Notes: generated by a model from the sequence alone, not told the origin. A stretch of 64,000 nucleotides of DNA from Parasedimentitalea psychrophila (GCF_030285785.1 NZ_CP127247.1:3619501-3683500), one strand, 5' to 3'; shown: positions 44,789 to 54,770, counted from the first letter of the stretch. Made by a program: numbers and translations.

Positions 44789-46003
44789 TTAAGACGAATT
44801 AGAGGTGGGGTTGGACATCTTGCAACGGTCAATCTCATCGCTGATACGTTGAATGGGTTCCCGCAGACGTTCAGGGTCGTGGATCAGGTAACCGCTCGTT
44901 ACATCGCAGTTGGCATGGTTCAAGAGCCGTTTTATGGCATAGTGGCTAACGTCCCACCGCTCGGCCATGGTCGCAAAAGTTCGGCGCAAGTCGTGGAACG
45001 TCCAATCTTGTCCAATGCTTTTTCGAACTTGCACCAGAAACTTGCGGGGATCTTCTAACTTGCCGCTTTTACTGTTTGAAGCGAATACGTAGCCTGTGGA
45101 TCCGTAATTGTGGCGGCGCCGGAATATGGCCTTAATTTGTTGGCTCATGGGCAGGGTGTGGTCGCTGCCATTTTTCGTATCTCGCAGGGTGAAAATACTG
45201 GCTATCAGGTCTACATCTTCCCAAAGTAGTGACGCCCCCTCTGAACGGCGCAGTCCGGTTCTCAGAAGTAGTTCAGCATAATCTCTGAAGTTTTCAGCAT
45301 CTTCCCTGAAAGTCATTGTTTCGAGATTGTTCAATGCATTGAACCATTTAGGCAACATATCGTCTCTCAGGAAGGTTTGGCGGCGCTTGACAGGGTTCCA
45401 TGCCTTTACGGCCCCGACACGGCTCACGGGGCATTCTGCAAGCACTGGCACACCGTTATAACCCGCTGTGGCGGCACGGTTGTAGTTCCACATCGACTGA
45501 AACACTCGCGCAGCTTTGTTGGCAGTGGCAGGCCCATTTTCGGTCGTCAGCTTGCGGAACCGGTTCAGGAAGGCGCTGGGTGAAATATCTCGCAGAGCAC
45601 GCTTGTCCCAATCGCTGAAATACACGGCAAACACACGACGGTAATCGTATTCTGTCTTGGATTCCAACTTGCGGCCTGCGAAGAACGTCTCCCGAGCTAC
45701 GGAAAGCGTAATCCCCCTCATACGGGCTTCGGCCTTGGCCGCATTTGGATCAATACCTGCTGCCATTTGGCCCAGAAGTTTCTTGGCTTCTTTCCGTGCT
45801 TGATCAGTGGTGAATACATCAGCAGGGCCAATGGTGATACGCCGGCTTTTTCCGTTCACGCGGCTTTCAGCAAAGTAGGATTTCTTGGTTGCTCCAATCA
45901 GAACCCCGAAGCCGTGCAAGGACTTGTCATAGATCAGGCGTTGCTTGCCGGATTGGAACGGTAATTCGTTCACCAGTTTGGCCGTCAGTTTTATGCGGTT
46001 CAC
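44789..46003 (-). CDS. tyrosine-type integrase of an integrative element
   Basis: 404 residues from GTG 46003, which follows GGGAGGGG at about 6 bases; an upstream start at 46033 is possible. It has an N-terminal DUF4102-like arm-binding domain (LPFQSGKQRLIYDKSLHGFG), a core-binding domain, and a catalytic domain with Arg in RTGLRRSEGASLLW, H-x-x-R in TFHDLRRTFATM, His in LLNHANCD and Tyr in SGYLIHD. All key residues are present, so it is likely functional. About 160 bp from its start lies a tRNA-Thr 3' fragment, a probable attachment site. No other phage or ICE genes are adjacent. Confidence 0.9.
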   Translation of the reverse strand: MNRIKLTAKLVNELPFQSGKQRLIYDKSLHGFGVLIGATKKSYFAESRVNGKSRRITIGPADVFTTDQARKEAKKLLGQMAAGIDPNAAKAEARMRGITLSVARETFFAGRKLESKTEYDYRRVFAVYFSDWDKRALRDISPSAFLNRFRKLTTENGPATANKAARVFQSMWNYNRAATAGYNGVPVLAECPVSRVGAVKAWNPVKRRQTFLRDDMLPKWFNALNNLETMTFREDAENFRDYAELLLRTGLRRSEGASLLWEDVDLIASIFTLRDTKNGSDHTLPMSQQIKAIFRRRHNYGSTGYVFASNSKSGKLEDPRKFLVQVRKSIGQDWTFHDLRRTFATMAERWDVSHYAIKRLLNHANCDVTSGYLIHDPERLREPIQRISDEIDRCKMSNPTSNSS

Positions 46004-46160
46004 AGCTGCCCCTCCCTGGGCACTAATAGGCATCTAACAGGCAATTTGCCTTTATCTGAGATTATGCTGAGTGATCGTAATAATCAACTAAGTTGCTGAA
46101 AGCACTATGATAAATGATGTTGTATGATGCTAGGTTATCTCTGGAGATCAAGAAAACCTA

Positions 46161-46208
46161 TCTTTTGTAATCAGTAGGTCCGCGGTTCGAGTCCATGTGG
46201 GGGCACCA
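46161..46208 (+). tRNA. tRNA-Thr(UGU) 3' fragment, probable att site
   Basis: Contains the anticodon-loop/3' stem sequence tttgtaatcag (anticodon TGT), the T-loop ggttcgagtcc and the end gggggcacca. No D-arm or 5' acceptor half is found upstream. A 3' tRNA segment beside an integrase gene is what site-specific integration leaves. Not a functional tRNA. Confidence 0.7.
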
Positions 46209-46480
46209 TAACATCAATGACTTAGATGATATTCGCTTCGTCAGTTTGTTGTTCGGGTACCGCTGCGGGTACCAGGCCGCGGCTCAACGACAGGACTCCG
46301 GCGCAGGTCGAAAGTTTCTGACGTATTCAGGGTCGTATCTACATACCACCCCCCCCCTGCGACCCCCCATGGCCCCCAACTATGCACCTGTTAAACACTG
46401 CTCAGAAAATATTGCCGAATTTCTGGAAGCGGTCGTTTAGGGTGTGGTCTTGCGAGTTTACTTTTGTTTGGGGGTATTTG

Positions 46481-46539
46481 CGGTGCGCATCAGGCGCATA
46501 ACTTGAAGATCGTAGGTTCAATTCCTACTCCCGAAACCA
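46481..46539 (+). tRNA. tRNA-Met(CAU) 3' fragment
   Basis: tcagg-cgcataa-cttga forms an anticodon stem-loop with CAT, gtagg-ttcaatt-cctac forms a perfect T-arm, and the sequence ends gaaacca. The 5' acceptor and most of the D-arm are absent, so this is a second tRNA 3' fragment 270 bp from the first. Confidence 0.6.
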
Positions 46540-46546
46540 TAAAAAC

Positions 46547-46585
46547 AAGGCCTCACAGCGTTAATCCGCTCGAGGCCTTTTTTTT
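46547..46585 (+). terminator. intrinsic terminator after tRNA-Met fragment
   Basis: aaggcctc (46547-46554) and gaggcctt (46572-46579) form an 8-bp stem followed by a run of T. It sits where a terminator follows intact tRNA genes, suggesting the fragment and its terminator were captured together. Confidence 0.75.
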
Positions 46586-46840
46586 GGGTCCGGCCAGTGT
46601 CCGGTTTGCGATCCAACTTCAAAACTCCTTCTCATTAGTCACTCCGAACTCACACCACCCTTTTTTGCCGATGTTTTGCAAGCAGGGCAGAGAGACCATG
46701 GAACATTCAGTCGCAGGAAATTTTCGAAAATTCAGGTGGTTCACTCTGGTGCAGGGACTTAGCAATAAGGGCGAAAGGTATAGCGAAGGCGATACACGGT
46801 TTGGCAAACTGGATTGTGCGCCTTCGCCAAATTTCAGGCT

Positions 46841-47461
46841 TCAAGAGCGGCAGTTATCGCCCTCCCGTTCGACTTGTAGAAAAGTGGTTCGGTCAGGCCC
46901 GGTTAATCCAGGAGTGATTCCCTCAATCACTTTGCCGTACTCTTTCCTGATTTTTTGAAGATGTGCAGAAACCAGCCGCCCCAGTGCAGATAGATGCAAT
47001 CGCCCCTCACGGAAATCGAAGGACTGGATGAGGCCAAGCACCTTCAGGTCGGGGGTAGTATCCTGATGGCCGCCAAAACCGTTCTCGCTGAGTAGATCGA
47101 AAATGGTGTCGAGATCTCCCTTGTCATTGGCTCCATCGGGCGCCATTTCACCGATTTCGATGATTACCTGGTTCAGGTTTCCCCCGGGCTGGAACTTGTC
47201 GATGTCGAGTGTTTGTGGAAGTTTTTCGATCCTTTCCGGAGTGACCCGGATGGCGCATTCATCGAGACTTTCAACCAACCCGGTCAGCAAGAACGGAATA
47301 CCGCCCGTAGCATTCAGGATGGCAGCTCGAATATCTCGGTCGTCGAGCACGAGTTCCTCGACTTCCTGAAGGTAGGGGCACCGCTGCTCTGGAGAGCTGT
47401 TTTGCAGGCGTTGGCTGTTGGTACGTCTGCGGGTCTTGTGTAAAAAATATATCGTGGCCAA
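46841..47461 (-). CDS. uncharacterised protein, probably C-terminal fragment
   Basis: 206 codons. From about residue 40 the sequence looks like a real helical protein: ILNATGGIPFLLTGLVESLD recalls the helical sub-domain of AAA/STAND ATPases, and VLGLIQSFDFREGRLHLSAL recalls a winged helix. The first 35 residues are basic and unlike the rest, and no Walker motifs are present, so an upstream ATPase part was probably lost. Function unknown. Confidence 0.45.
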   Translation of the reverse strand: MATIYFLHKTRRRTNSQRLQNSSPEQRCPYLQEVEELVLDDRDIRAAILNATGGIPFLLTGLVESLDECAIRVTPERIEKLPQTLDIDKFQPGGNLNQVIIEIGEMAPDGANDKGDLDTIFDLLSENGFGGHQDTTPDLKVLGLIQSFDFREGRLHLSALGRLVSAHLQKIRKEYGKVIEGITPGLTGPDRTTFLQVEREGDNCRS

Positions 47462-47468
47462 ATAGTAG

Positions 47469-47494
47469 GAGGCCCGCCATTGCTGGCGCGCCTC
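47469..47494 (-). terminator. terminator of the autotransporter gene
   Basis: Read on the minus strand, gaggcgcgcc and ggcgggcctc form a 10-bp stem with one mismatch and a 6-base loop, 20 bases after the autotransporter stop. Confidence 0.5.
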
Positions 47495-47514
47495 TTTCCT
47501 TGGTTGTGTATCAA

Positions 47515-50500
47515 TCAGAACTGCAGGCGCACTTGGCCGGTCAGGCCATAGCTATCAAAGCCAGGGCCAAACCTTCCGTCTGCGCGTATTGACACGGACA
47601 GCTTGCGCAGAGATCCGGTAGTGCGGTCACGGCGCAGTTCCCGGTTGTAGGAATAACCAAGGCTGAGTTCAGTGTAATCTGGCAGCGCCGATGAAGTGAT
47701 GTCTGTTGAAGAACTCGAGGTGTCGGTGAAGACCGAGGTTGAATCGTCAGACAAGTTTACATAGTGCGTCAATGTCGAAAAGAGCGCGGTTCTTGCTCCC
47801 GTGATCTCGTTAAAATCCGAATACGTCAAGGTGCCGCCGATAAAGGCGATATTTGTGGTTGTTTCATTCAACAAAAGACTGCTGCCATCAGTGAAAGATA
47901 AGGTAGCATCAGACGTGTTTGTCGTTGACAGGCCGACCGTCGGCACAAAAAACATCTGGGGCTGATTTGGCACGCTAAATGCATAACTTGCGGCAGCTGA
48001 CAGTGTGTAGGAACTCGTGTCGAATTTTGAGTCATTCACAGGAAACGCCGTGCCCGATCCAACAGGGTTGGAATTTACTGTGAAGTCTGTTTTATCGATC
48101 CACCCCTGCACATCAAAGCTAAAGCGACCACGGGCACCAACTAGGTAGAAACCGCCATAGGCTTGGTCCATATCGAGGTCGGTTATACTCTCGATTGCAC
48201 CGCTGATGCCGGGAATGGCCTGCTCAGACGTTGCGATGTTATAGCCAGCAATCAGACCATAAGAGAGATCCCAGCCATTTTCTTGAATCAGACTGTTAAA
48301 GCAGGTGCTGTCGCCGCCAATTTGGATGCCGGCGAAATTTGTATCTGTGGTGGTGGTTGTCGAGGACGTTGCTGTCGTTGCTGTGCCGGTCGCACTGCCG
48401 TTACCACCAACCATCCGGACCCATCCACCTGGGCGGCATTTCTCGTCTTCGTCAACCGCCGAAAGGCTGGTGACAAAGGGGCTGGTCGGTCTGTTGATCG
48501 CCGCTGCAACCAGGGACTGGGCAGAGGCGATCGCCCCGCTTAGACCGGCGATCGCGTTGTTAGTCTGGCTCAGTAGAACGATATCTCCGCTGATGGTTCC
48601 AAGGGTATAGACATAGACGTTTTGGTCATCCTGGGGCAGGGCGCCTGAAATGGTGGCCGTCAACGTGCTGGTTGTTTCAAGGTCTAACAGAACAATACCA
48701 GAGGATGAGATTGCCCCGTATGTGCCTGCTGTTGTCAGGTCGTTCAAAGAAATTTGGATTGTACCCGAGGAGGCCCCGGAGCCGAGTGCCACGATCGAGT
48801 CCGAGGTGCCCGCATTCAGATCCACATCCAGACTAACGATGCCGCCCGCACCAGTAAACGCACCACTGACAGTGAGCGCCGTGAAAGTGGAGCCATCTGC
48901 CATATTGATCGTGGCAGATGCGCCAAGTGTGATATTTCCGGTGATTGACAATCCGCTGGCCTGAGCCACCAAGGAACCACTCAGCAGGGAAGTTGTCCCC
49001 GACAGGGTGGCATTCTGCAACAGGTTGACCGTGCCGCCGGAATTGCTGAACCCACCAGTGGCCGTGTAGGTCTGGCCCGTGTTGACTGTGAAGGCGCCGC
49101 CAGTGATGCTGGTAAGGCCCGAGACGGTTGACGCGCCATCAACCGTGGTTGATCCTGCGGACTGGGAATAGGTTCCAGTGATATCACCGGCCAGCGTCGC
49201 GATGCCAGTGTTGGTGACTGTCTGATTGCCGGTGATGTCACCGTCCAGATCCAGAGTACCGTTGTTGGTAAGTGCAGTGGCCAGATCCACGGTTCCGTCC
49301 ACGTCCAGCGTTCCAAGCGCCCCCGTCGTAATTCCACTGGTGGATGTCAGCGTTCTGGGGGAGAGGACGGTGAGAGTGCCGCCGTTGACCGAGATTATCC
49401 CGCTGACGGTGGTGTCGCCGTCGATATCGATCTGCCCTCCTGTCTGGGTCAGGGTGCCGGTGATATTCGCGCCGATATCCGCATCGTACGAGGCAGTTGT
49501 AACATTGCCGGTGACCGCAGCGTTTTGGTCATAAGTCGCAGCATTGGCCACATCGACATCCGCTGAAGTGGCCGCATTTACGGTAAGGGTGCCTTCGTCG
49601 ATATCTATTCCGGCGGTAAAAGTCGAAGTCCCATCGATCGTTGTCGATGCCGTTGCCTCGGTGCTTTGGGTAAACAGCCCTGTCACTGTACCGTCCAGCG
49701 TGATCGCAGTGGAGGACTGGTTGTCCAGCGCCCCGGTGATGGAGCCGTCGTTCAGGTCCAGGCCCGCCGTCCCGGTCAGCAGCACATTGCCGTCCAGGTT
49801 CCCCGCTGCGGTTATTGTACCAGCCGAAGAGTTGAGCGTTGTGAAACCAAGAGTTGCCCCGCTTGCCACGTCGATCGCAGTGGCGCTGGTGGAGCTGTTG
49901 GTCAGGGTGGTAATCCCGTTCATCGTGCCGGTGTTGACAGCAATGGTGCCGGTGCCCTGGTTGGTCAAAGCGCTTGAGCCAACAGCCACTGTGCCCACTC
50001 CTGCGTTGACGACAATGGCGCCATCGTTTCTGACAATTTCACTGCCGCTGCTGTTAGAATCGGAGTTGAGGACCGCGCCCGCGGACAAGGTGACAGTGCC
50101 GGTGGACTCGTTGTGGATTTCACCGGCAGCTTCAACTGTGGCGCCGTCAGCAACCGTCAGCGCGCCCGAGTTATCTATTGAATCCGCTGAAAGTACTTTA
50201 TTCGTACTCACATTCAGCGTCGCGCCCGAGGCAATGGTGACAGCGCCCGTTGTGGTGGTAATTGTATCCAGTGTCAGCTCGCCACTGGTAATCGAAATCA
50301 GCCCAGTAACCGCTAGGGTATCAGTACCAGATCCGTAAATTGTTAGTCCGGAGGCAGATGAGGTGACAGTTGCGGCGGTAATTGCTCCTAGGTTGATCGT
50401 TACCGTGGCGCCATCTGCTGCGGGGTCGAAAATGGCATCATCGGTTGGGTTTGTAAACGCAACGGTTCCACCGTTCCAGTTGTCTTCTGTCGCGTTCCAG

Positions 50501-50679
50501 TTCCCGGGTCCAGGCTTGGACCAAGTGCGGTCGGCGGCAGACGCAGTTGCGGGCAACAGCAAGGTCGCCCCCGTTGCCAATACACAAACCAGTTCCGTAG
50601 CGTGGCCAAACCGGCAGCAGCGACGCAGACTTTTCTGCCGAATTCCGTTTTGCTGAACCGTAACTTGTGTTTTCAACAT
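47515..50679 (-). CDS. type V autotransporter adhesin-like protein
   Basis: 1,054 residues from ATG 50679, chosen for an AGG about 10 bases upstream; an in-frame ATG at 50721 adds 14. A long signal peptide runs from a basic N-region to LLLPATASAADRTW. The passenger (about 55-770) is built of short repeated beta-helix strands rich in Gly, Thr, Ser and Asp (e.g. TTVDGASTVSGLTSITGG, LDGDITGNQTVTNTGIATLA). The last about 280 residues form an autotransporter beta-barrel ending YGLTGQVRLQF with the terminal Phe. It is expected to be surface-exposed. The function is unknown; adhesion is a guess. Confidence 0.85.
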   Translation of the reverse strand: MLKTQVTVQQNGIRQKSLRRCCRFGHATELVCVLATGATLLLPATASAADRTWSKPGPGNWNATEDNWNGGTVAFTNPTDDAIFDPAADGATVTINLGAITAATVTSSASGLTIYGSGTDTLAVTGLISITSGELTLDTITTTTGAVTIASGATLNVSTNKVLSADSIDNSGALTVADGATVEAAGEIHNESTGTVTLSAGAVLNSDSNSSGSEIVRNDGAIVVNAGVGTVAVGSSALTNQGTGTIAVNTGTMNGITTLTNSSTSATAIDVASGATLGFTTLNSSAGTITAAGNLDGNVLLTGTAGLDLNDGSITGALDNQSSTAITLDGTVTGLFTQSTEATASTTIDGTSTFTAGIDIDEGTLTVNAATSADVDVANAATYDQNAAVTGNVTTASYDADIGANITGTLTQTGGQIDIDGDTTVSGIISVNGGTLTVLSPRTLTSTSGITTGALGTLDVDGTVDLATALTNNGTLDLDGDITGNQTVTNTGIATLAGDITGTYSQSAGSTTVDGASTVSGLTSITGGAFTVNTGQTYTATGGFSNSGGTVNLLQNATLSGTTSLLSGSLVAQASGLSITGNITLGASATINMADGSTFTALTVSGAFTGAGGIVSLDVDLNAGTSDSIVALGSGASSGTIQISLNDLTTAGTYGAISSSGIVLLDLETTSTLTATISGALPQDDQNVYVYTLGTISGDIVLLSQTNNAIAGLSGAIASAQSLVAAAINRPTSPFVTSLSAVDEDEKCRPGGWVRMVGGNGSATGTATTATSSTTTTTDTNFAGIQIGGDSTCFNSLIQENGWDLSYGLIAGYNIATSEQAIPGISGAIESITDLDMDQAYGGFYLVGARGRFSFDVQGWIDKTDFTVNSNPVGSGTAFPVNDSKFDTSSYTLSAAASYAFSVPNQPQMFFVPTVGLSTTNTSDATLSFTDGSSLLLNETTTNIAFIGGTLTYSDFNEITGARTALFSTLTHYVNLSDDSTSVFTDTSSSSTDITSSALPDYTELSLGYSYNRELRRDRTTGSLRKLSVSIRADGRFGPGFDSYGLTGQVRLQF

Positions 50680-51090
50680 ATGGTGCGACCTCAGAATGTG
50701 ACCGCCGGGCCCCTGTGTCATTGGGCCATATATCCGAGGCGATCGGAATTAAAGTAATGTCCAAAAAATCTGCGTTGGATGATTGGAGGCCCGGTTTTCA
50801 AAGCCATAATGGAATTATCAAACTGATCTTATGAACTTTGATCCGATATTTCTTCATGCCAATCAATAATGGCGCCACTCTTTCTGCTTGTGGGCGATGC
50901 TACTTCGCCGAGTGAACGAGTCGTTAAGAAATCCTGAGTTCGTGGTGAGTTCCCTTAGCAATACACCAAATCGTTGTCAAATTATCACAAAATTACATCT
51001 TGTTTGCGGGCCTGGAAATGAGGCAAATGCAGCAGATTGTTTTGTGATCAGTGCTGGTGTTGTATCCTGCCATTCATTCAGAGGTAAAAT
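50680..51090. other. divergent promoter region
   Basis: About 410 bases between the divergent autotransporter and IalB genes. No gene or repeat recognised. Confidence 0.35.
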
Positions 51091-51600
51091 ATGTTGTTTC
51101 GGTACATTTTTGTAATTTTCGCCTGTATTGCCACCACTGGTGTGTCCCAAGCACAGAGCACAGCACAAAATGGAGATGTCTTTGGCGATTGGCGCCTGGC
51201 CTGCAGAGCTCCGGCGGTTGGGCAATCGATTTGTAATATCTTTCAAGTTCTTACGGTGACGGAAACGGGGGAATTTTTGGCCGAAATTTCCCTGCAGTCG
51301 GCGGTTGTTGATGGCGAAAATACCGTGGTTCTGACTCTATCTACGCCAACGGACATGCTTTTGACAATTAGGCCAGGGTTTAAGATGGCATCGCAATCCG
51401 ACACCCTGCCATTGGAGTGGCGCACCTGTTCCTCCGAAGCCTGCCTGGCGTCCCGTGTCTTGCAGCCCAATGAAGTTTTGGCGCTGAGGGCAGGTACTCA
51501 GATGATCATGGGGTATCAGTCCGTCAAACAGACGGAACCATTGAGGTTCTCGGTGTCCCTGAAAGGTGTGACACGCGGACTGGCGTCAATGAAGCAATAG
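51091..51600 (+). CDS. invasion-associated locus B (IalB) family protein
   Basis: 169 residues with a signal peptide (cleavage near SQAQS). The IalB hallmark is at the start of the mature protein, FGDWRLAC; further features are SICNIFQVL, LSTPTDMLLTIRPGFK, RTCSSEACLA and the C-terminal SVSLKGVTRGLASM. It is periplasmic or outer-membrane associated. IalB was named in Bartonella invasion, but free-living alphaproteobacteria carry many paralogues of unclear role. The ATG at 51091 follows GAGGTAAAAT. Confidence 0.88.
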   Translation: MLFRYIFVIFACIATTGVSQAQSTAQNGDVFGDWRLACRAPAVGQSICNIFQVLTVTETGEFLAEISLQSAVVDGENTVVLTLSTPTDMLLTIRPGFKMASQSDTLPLEWRTCSSEACLASRVLQPNEVLALRAGTQMIMGYQSVKQTEPLRFSVSLKGVTRGLASMKQ

Positions 51601-52580
51601 GGTTCTGGTATCCCATTCAATGCAGTGGATTGCCTTTGCCCGCTGAAGTGGCATCACTTCAACCAGATGAGCCAAACTCTTCACTTGTTTAAGCTGCTCT
51701 TACTTCCAAAAACCCTGACGACGCACAAGAATTAAGCTGTTGGAAGCATATCGGGGGCGCTGTTGCGTCACCGGTTGTGATGTCCCTGCGGCTTAGGGTC
51801 GTGCGTGACCGTGATGGAAGGGGGGCGGTCTGATTGCTGCACCATGCACACTTCGACACAAAGGGCGGGTTCCGGACCTTCGCTGCGGTCAACTCCAACG
51901 GCAGCAATGCGCAGCTACTGACCTTTGCAAAGTCGCAGGGTGCGAAGCCTACTATGAGTCGCGACCGGCCCTTTGCGGCAATTGGTGACCAGTGCGGCGA
52001 AAGTCTGGTAATGGGAGGTACTAACTGCTTCACCCAGCAAAATAGTCTGGAGCTAAGTCACTGTTTGTTGGAGAAGTAGCATGAAGAAGATTGCTTTTGT
52101 TGAACCGATGTCGATTGGCATCGATATCGGCAAGGACAGGTTTATTTGGTCGACTTTGGTCCATCGGGACAGGGTAACTGCGCCAAAAGGTCAAGCGGAT
52201 GGCGCTGAATTGGACTTTTGAGAATCTGCTGCGCTGTGTTGTCTGAATCAAAGCGTGCCTGAGTACGCACTTCGTCAGTCGCACCCCGCGCAAGATGGGG
52301 TTTGAGCCTATTGTTACCAGTGTCGCTGCTGCGGAAATTTGTCAGGATAGATGGTTTGCCGTCATTCGATGCAAGTGGTGAGGGCCAAGGGGATGCTACA
52401 TTTTCAAGAATGGCTATTACTAAAAGAACCAGAGCAAATTACCTGACCGGAACAATCGTGCTGTTCCCATCAGGCATAAATTTGCTGCGGACCGACGCGG
52501 TCCGACATGCGAGCAAGGGTGACTTTGGCCGCTATCATGATTGCCTGCACCAGACGTTTTCACGCGGTGCAGGCAAGGAT
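51601..52580. other. 980-bp gap with dispersed repeat and IS110-like remnant
   Basis: No intact gene. Bases 51829-51965 match 3437-3560. Bases 52081-52222 (+) read MKKIAFVEPMSIGIDIGKDR to a stop; GIDIGKD is the first-Asp motif of IS110-type DEDD transposases. Nothing else recognised. Confidence 0.55.
51829..51965 (+). repeat. dispersed intergenic repeat, copy
   Basis: Shares gcaccatgcaca, gcgggttccggaccttcgct, cggcagcaatgcgcag and gacctttgcaaagtcg with 3437-3560, in the same orientation. Confidence 0.8.
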
Positions 52581-54767
52581 TTATGCGAATTCAACCCCAT
52601 TTGCACTCATCGGCAGCTCTGCGACATGTTCTGCGTCAATGGACAGGGCCGCAATCGCATTGGCAAGAGCCGGAGCGGATGGCGGTGTACCGGGTTCACC
52701 CATGCCTGTGGGTGCTTCTGCGGAGGCCACGATGTGGGTCTCGATCGCCTTGATGTCAGAGATGCGCAACGGCTCATAGTCCGGGAAGTTGGACTGTTCC
52801 ACGGCACCACCATCCAGCGTGATTTGGTCGCGCATCGCGTGACCGATACCATAGCCGATTGCACCTTCGGTCTGCGCTATGACCGTGTCTGGGTTCAGCG
52901 CGATGCCGCAATCCACAGCTGCGGTGACCTTCTCGATGACGATACCATCGTCGACGTTGCCTGAGACTTCCACAACAGTGGCTACGTAAGAGCCAAAGGA
53001 TTTGTGCACGGCGATGCCTTTGGCGTGACCCGCTGGTGCGGAGCCCCAGCCTGCCTTCTCGGCTGCCAGCTTAAGCACCCCAGCCTTACGGGCCGCGTCA
53101 CCTTCACCGGTCAGGTAATCAAGGCGATAGTCAACCGCATCCTTGCCAGAAGTCTTCGCGGCCAGATCCATCATCACTTCCATGACATAAGCCGTGTGGG
53201 TGTGGCCCACGGAACGCCACCAAAGAACAGAAGTCGCTTTTTCGGTGTCGGTGAGACCCAGCGCCTGGCCTGGAATGGTGTAAGGGCTGTCGGCAATGCC
53301 TTCAACTGAGGAGTGATCGACGCCATCATGTACAGCAAAGGCCTCAAACGGGGTGCCTTTCATGATGGATTGACCCGCGACTTGGTGATCCCAACCGATG
53401 ATAGCGCCGGTTTCATCCAGACCTACGCGGACCTTGTGGCCAGCGGCCGGACGATAGTAGCCGCCACGGATGTCGTCTTCGCGATCCCAAACCAATTTCA
53501 CTGGGCGCGACCGATCGGTCATGATGAAGGCCAGAGCGGCTTCGACCTGATAATCGGCATCAGGTGTTGCGCGACGGCCAAACGAACCACCGGCGAGCAT
53601 GCTTTTGATCTGGATCTTTTCGGCAGGCAGTTCAAAGATCTGCTGATAGGCCATGTGTGGACCTGTCGGCATCTGCGCGCCATCGTGCAGCACGATGTCA
53701 CCTTCGGCAGTCTGCTCGATGGTGCAGTTTAGGGGCTCCATTGGAGCATGCGCCAGCAGCGGGAAATAGAAGGTCTTTTCCAGCACAGTTGCTGCCCCAT
53801 CAACCGTAGTTTTCACGGCTGTGCGATCAGCTTTGTTGACGTTGTAGGTCGGCTCTGCATTGAGCGCGGCCAGGATCTCGTCTTTGATCTCCTGAGAAGA
53901 GCGGGTCTCAGCTGCGGAGAAATCCCATTCGATTTCAAGCGCGTTGCGGGCCTGCATCGCCGCCCAAGTGTTCTCGGCGTACACCGCAACACCGTGACCG
54001 GTGGGCAGCGCCTGAGCCATAATGAAGCCTTTGACCTTTTTGGAGGCGCTGTCATCAAAAGCCACAACCGTGCCACCGCGCTGAGGCGTGCGGCGAACCA
54101 TGACGACCATCTGGTTGTCCAGATGCACGTCCATGGCAAATTGCGCCTGACCGTTCACTTTGATGGGGCTGTCCAGACGGCGGGTCTGTGCATTGCCGAT
54201 GATCTTCCACTCGAACGCGTCGCGCAAGCGGGGTTCGGCGGGAACTTCCATCTCGCCAGCAGCGGCGACGAACTCACCCATTGGGGCAGATTTGCCGGCA
54301 CCTGTGATCACGCCTTCGACGATGTCCAGCGCGCCTGCGTCCACATCCCATTCTTTGGCTGCGGCAGAGATCAGCATCTCGCGCGCAGCAGCACCGGCGG
54401 TGCGGTACTGGGTGAAGGAGTTGGCAATCGCGGTCGACCCACCGGTGCCCTGGAAGGGACCGAACAGCAGGTTGTTGTAGATCGCGGGGTTGGAAGGGGC
54501 AAATTCGTAGTCGATTTGCTCCATGGTGACGCCAAGTTCTTCGGCGATCAGCGTGGTCAGGCCGGTGGCAGAGCCCTGGCCAAATTCTACGTGCTTACAA
54601 AGCGCAACCGCACGCCCATCAGCAGTGATTTTTACGAAGTGGTTCAGCATGGCATCTGCAGAGTTGGATGCAGCCATGGCGCCTTTGGTGTTGGCACCGA
54701 CGTAGAATACGGCACCAGCCGCTGCAGCGCTTTTCAGAAAACCGCGACGAGAAAGATTAGCAGTCAT
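52581..54767 (-). CDS. iorB: molybdenum hydroxylase large subunit (IorB-like)
   Basis: 728 residues of the xanthine dehydrogenase/aldehyde oxidase family, isoquinoline 1-oxidoreductase beta type. A twin-arginine signal (LSRRGFLKSAAAAG) shows export of the folded cofactor enzyme. Domains include CKHVEFGQGSATGLTTLIAE, AGGSFGRRATPDADYQVEAA and, near the C-terminus, the molybdenum-site Glu in GMGEPGTPPSAPALANAIA. It is encoded 3 bases after the iron-sulfur subunit gene. Such enzymes oxidise N-heterocycles or aldehydes. No cytochrome partner is adjacent. Confidence 0.9.
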   Translation of the reverse strand: MTANLSRRGFLKSAAAAGAVFYVGANTKGAMAASNSADAMLNHFVKITADGRAVALCKHVEFGQGSATGLTTLIAEELGVTMEQIDYEFAPSNPAIYNNLLFGPFQGTGGSTAIANSFTQYRTAGAAAREMLISAAAKEWDVDAGALDIVEGVITGAGKSAPMGEFVAAAGEMEVPAEPRLRDAFEWKIIGNAQTRRLDSPIKVNGQAQFAMDVHLDNQMVVMVRRTPQRGGTVVAFDDSASKKVKGFIMAQALPTGHGVAVYAENTWAAMQARNALEIEWDFSAAETRSSQEIKDEILAALNAEPTYNVNKADRTAVKTTVDGAATVLEKTFYFPLLAHAPMEPLNCTIEQTAEGDIVLHDGAQMPTGPHMAYQQIFELPAEKIQIKSMLAGGSFGRRATPDADYQVEAALAFIMTDRSRPVKLVWDREDDIRGGYYRPAAGHKVRVGLDETGAIIGWDHQVAGQSIMKGTPFEAFAVHDGVDHSSVEGIADSPYTIPGQALGLTDTEKATSVLWWRSVGHTHTAYVMEVMMDLAAKTSGKDAVDYRLDYLTGEGDAARKAGVLKLAAEKAGWGSAPAGHAKGIAVHKSFGSYVATVVEVSGNVDDGIVIEKVTAAVDCGIALNPDTVIAQTEGAIGYGIGHAMRDQITLDGGAVEQSNFPDYEPLRISDIKAIETHIVASAEAPTGMGEPGTPPSAPALANAIAALSIDAEHVAELPMSANGVEFA

Positions 54768-54770
54768 TGT

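Noticed and set aside
44789-46003. Prophage
   Set aside because: Only the integrase is present; no capsid, tail, terminase or lysis genes lie within reach.
46464-46958. 164-codon plus-strand frame over the tRNA-Met fragment
   Set aside because: It overlaps a tRNA segment and terminator and resembles no protein.
48163-50338. Plus-strand open frames across the autotransporter
   Set aside because: Shadow frames of a Gly/Thr/Ala-rich repetitive gene; no start signals or recognisable domains.
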